From CAWHOW01 sp050013795 (GTDB taxonomy: Bacteria > Bacteroidota > Bacteroidia > Bacteroidales > CG2-30-32-10), in the NCBI GenBank assembly GCA_050013795.1, contig JBEKEO010000054.1:1-16034 (forward strand): a stretch of DNA of 16,034 bases, in the 5' to 3' direction. The notes under the pieces were generated by a model, which was not told the DNA's origin, did no database searches, and saw only the letters and a program-made list of their open reading frames with translations. A program made the position numbers and the translations under genes. Position 1 is the first letter of the stretch. Each line of letters opens with the position of its first letter. Below are positions 14,418 through 16,034 of this stretch, piece after piece.

Positions 14418-15329
14418 ATGTTCAACAAAACTATTGCTGCAATGCTTCCATATATGCCACAGAGCTTTGTATGGATATTTTCAAAGCGTTATGTGGCCGG
14501 AAAAACGCTGGAAGAAGCTATTCAATACTGTAAAGATCTAAACGCCCAGGGCATTAAAATTACAATTGATGTGCTTGGCGAATTCATCAAGAATATGGAT
14601 GAGGCCGAACAGAACAAAAAGGAATACCTACATGTGATCGAAACAATTGAAAAAAGCAAGATCATGGGTAACTATTCATTGAAGCCTACAATGTTCGGGC
14701 TTCTTCTTGATAAAGAAGCCTGTTATAAACATATCAGGGAAATTGTTGCAAAAGCTGCGGAATATAACAATTTCGTCAGGGTTGATATGGAAGATACTCC
14801 ATGTACGGATATGGAAATTGAATTGTTCAGAAAGCTGAAAAAAGAATTTCCTAAAAATGTAGGGCTTGTCATTCAGGCTTATCTCAAACGGACATTACAA
14901 GATGTTACCAACTTGCTGGATGTTAATACTCCTGAGATTCCAATGAATTTCAGGCTTTGCAAAGGCATCTATAACGAATCTAAAGAGTTGGCATACAAAC
15001 TGTACGAAGAAATCAATCAGCACTACCTTGAAGATCTTGAGTTCATGCTTAAAAACAAAATATTTGTTGGCATAGCCACACATGATAAGCCTTTGGTTGA
15101 TGGCGCATATAAACTTATTGAAAAATATAATGTTCCCAAAAACATGTATGAATTCCAAATGCTGCTTGGCGTGACACCCGAATTGCGTAAGTCAATTTTG
15201 GACAATGGGCATAACATGCGTGTTTATGTTCCTTATGGAACAAAATGGTTTGCATACTGCACCAGAAGGTTAAAGGAAAACCCCAAAATGGCCGGTATGA
15301 TCATTAAGGCGCTGTTTAAGAGGGGATAA
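14418..15329 (+). CDS. Proline dehydrogenase, monofunctional (303 aa)
   Basis: This FAD-dependent enzyme oxidises proline to pyrroline-5-carboxylate, the first step of proline catabolism. The PRODH barrel motifs appear in order: SLKPTMFGL at 87-95, FVRVDMED at 119-126, FRLCKGIY at 178-185, GIATHD at 218-223, FQMLLG at 246-251, and the proline-binding RRLKENP at 283-289. The length is typical of the short bacterial form without the P5C dehydrogenase half of PutA. No P5C dehydrogenase gene lies in the window. ATHD replaces the more common ATHN, and Cys181 sits where many members have Val; both are seen as variation, not loss. The ATG at 14418 is the first in frame and gives a full N-terminus. 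Confidence 0.93.
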   Translation: MFNKTIAAMLPYMPQSFVWIFSKRYVAGKTLEEAIQYCKDLNAQGIKITIDVLGEFIKNMDEAEQNKKEYLHVIETIEKSKIMGNYSLKPTMFGLLLDKEACYKHIREIVAKAAEYNNFVRVDMEDTPCTDMEIELFRKLKKEFPKNVGLVIQAYLKRTLQDVTNLLDVNTPEIPMNFRLCKGIYNESKELAYKLYEEINQHYLEDLEFMLKNKIFVGIATHDKPLVDGAYKLIEKYNVPKNMYEFQMLLGVTPELRKSILDNGHNMRVYVPYGTKWFAYCTRRLKENPKMAGMIIKALFKRG

Positions 15330-15427
15330 CATAAATCCATGCCCTTCATTGGAGCTTGTTGGGTAATCCTCTTTTCGAACAGCTTTAATTATTTTATTCT
15401 ATTTTTTTTTATTCAAATAAGAAGTAT

Positions 15428-15435
15428 TACCTTTG
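15428..15435 (+). promoter_or_regulatory. -7 box for the DUF177-rpmF transcript
   Basis: TACCTTTG matches TAnnTTTG. Transcription would begin near 15442, about 20 bases before the TTG start of the DUF177 gene. The preceding 130-base gap after proline dehydrogenase holds no clear terminator. Confidence 0.5.
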
Positions 15436-15461
15436 CCGGCTTGTATTAAAAACGTTTTATC

Positions 15462-15989
15462 TTGAGTTTTTTGGATCAGTTTGCAATTCAGTTTGCGGGT
15501 TTACAACCAGGATTGTATAATTTCGAATTTGAAGTCAGCGAAAAGTTCTTTGAAAGATTTACCGAGTCTGAAATAAAAAAGGGAACGGTAAATGTGCATG
15601 TTGAACTTCAGAAACAGGCAAGGATGATGGAATTGCTTTTTACCCTGGATGGTTCCGTGATGATTACCTGCGACAGATGCCTCGATGAGTTTAATTTTCC
15701 GGTTGATTATCAGTCGAAACTGATTGTAAACTTCGGAAAAAATAAAGGGGAGGTTACTGAAGAAATCATCACCATTTCCGAATCTGATCACGAGATCAAC
15801 TTGGCGCAGTATATTTACGAATTCATTCACCTGGCACTGCCAATGAAAAAAATTCATCCTGACAATGAAAAGGGGGTTTCGACCTGTAACAGAGAAGTGA
15901 TGAAGAAGCTCAAAGAACACATGGTTATAACGAATCAAACCAGCGATGACCCACGCTGGGAAGTATTAAAAAAATTAAAGTTTAATTAA
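15462..15989 (+). CDS. DUF177/YceD family protein (175 aa)
   Basis: The family is recognised from the CDRCL motif (Cys70, Cys73), the preceding FTLDGSVMIT strand, and INLAQYIYEFIHLALP followed by HPD and a later Cys. In E. coli the homologue YceD is co-transcribed with rpmF and has been linked to ribosomal RNA processing; the exact role in Bacteroidota is not settled. The start must be non-ATG. An in-frame TAA lies 15 bases upstream, and TTG at 15462 gives the usual N-terminus (FAIQFAGLQPG); the next TTG is at 15471 and the first ATG falls after residue 54. Only 15 bases separate it from rpmF, a classic translation-linked pair. Confidence 0.88.
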   Translation: MSFLDQFAIQFAGLQPGLYNFEFEVSEKFFERFTESEIKKGTVNVHVELQKQARMMELLFTLDGSVMITCDRCLDEFNFPVDYQSKLIVNFGKNKGEVTEEIITISESDHEINLAQYIYEFIHLALPMKKIHPDNEKGVSTCNREVMKKLKEHMVITNQTSDDPRWEVLKKLKFN

Positions 15990-16004
15990 TAAAAATTACA
16001 TATT

Positions 16005-16034
16005 ATGCCAAATCCGAAACATAAACATTCGAAG
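16005..16034 (+). CDS. rpmF: 50S ribosomal protein L32 (partial, first 10 residues)
   Basis: ATG at 16005 begins MPNPKHKHSK, the characteristic L32 N-terminus (usually MPNPKxxxSK), and runs off the window edge. Its place directly behind DUF177 is the standard bacterial arrangement and confirms the call despite the short length. Confidence 0.92.
   Translation, partial: MPNPKHKHSK

Noticed and set aside
15317..15376. Imperfect pairing of AAGAGGGGAT with ATCCTCTT after proline dehydrogenase as a terminator.
   Set aside because: It has bulges and a loop of about 40 bases, with no distinct hairpin before the T-rich stretch.
15501..15938. Minus-strand 145-aa open frame opposite the DUF177 gene.
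   Set aside because: It is antisense to a well-supported gene, rich in F and H as expected for a shadow frame, and resembles no family.

Overview
The window looks like a chromosomal segment of a Bacteroidota (Bacteroidetes) bacterium. The evidence is low G+C content, thirteen visible stop codons that are all TAA, and TAnnTTTG -7 promoter boxes. It also carries secreted proteins ending in type IX secretion (T9SS) sorting domains, a GldA-type ABC ATPase, a DUF4296 lipoprotein next to dihydroorotase, and a DUF177-rpmF pair. The order or genus cannot be fixed from the sequence. I see no rRNA, tRNA, CRISPR array, transposase or phage gene, and no intergenic gap exceeds 300 bases.

Bases 1-5849 (minus strand) hold four secreted thioredoxin-fold genes in a row. 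In transcription order they are a 641-aa CPPC protein, a 641-aa CGWC protein, a 471-aa CGWC protein, and the first 73 codons of a TlpA-like CTNC protein cut by the window edge. The two CGWC genes are recent tandem copies. All three complete proteins use the same modules (thioredoxin/Omp28-like, CARDB-like, T9SS tail), and two also carry a choice-of-anchor-J-like module. The module order in the CPPC protein is reversed relative to the 641-aa CGWC protein. Two of the genes have near-identical promoter regions, and strong stem-loops separate the genes. A divergent 248-aa T9SS substrate of unknown function follows (6110-6856).

Bases 6887-11968 (minus strand) are housekeeping genes. They are a polyprenol-phosphate mannosyltransferase-like glycosyltransferase, dihydroorotase and a DUF4296 lipoprotein in a tight cluster, then gldA, then metK. 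The metK leader contains a compact pseudoknot-type element that matches the SAM-II riboswitch pattern. The 3' strand of that element can instead pair with a perfect downstream complement, which looks like a switching device.

Bases 12077-14206 (minus strand) hold a deoxyhypusine-synthase-family gene and an orphan PstS-like phosphate-binding lipoprotein. The deoxyhypusine-synthase reading frame clearly continues 27 codons upstream of its first uninterrupted ATG, to an ATG placed just behind a good promoter box, but an in-frame TAG breaks it at codon 9. This is the most striking anomaly in the window.

Bases 14418-16034 (plus strand) hold a monofunctional proline dehydrogenase, a DUF177/YceD protein with a TTG start, and the first ten codons of rpmF (ribosomal protein L32).
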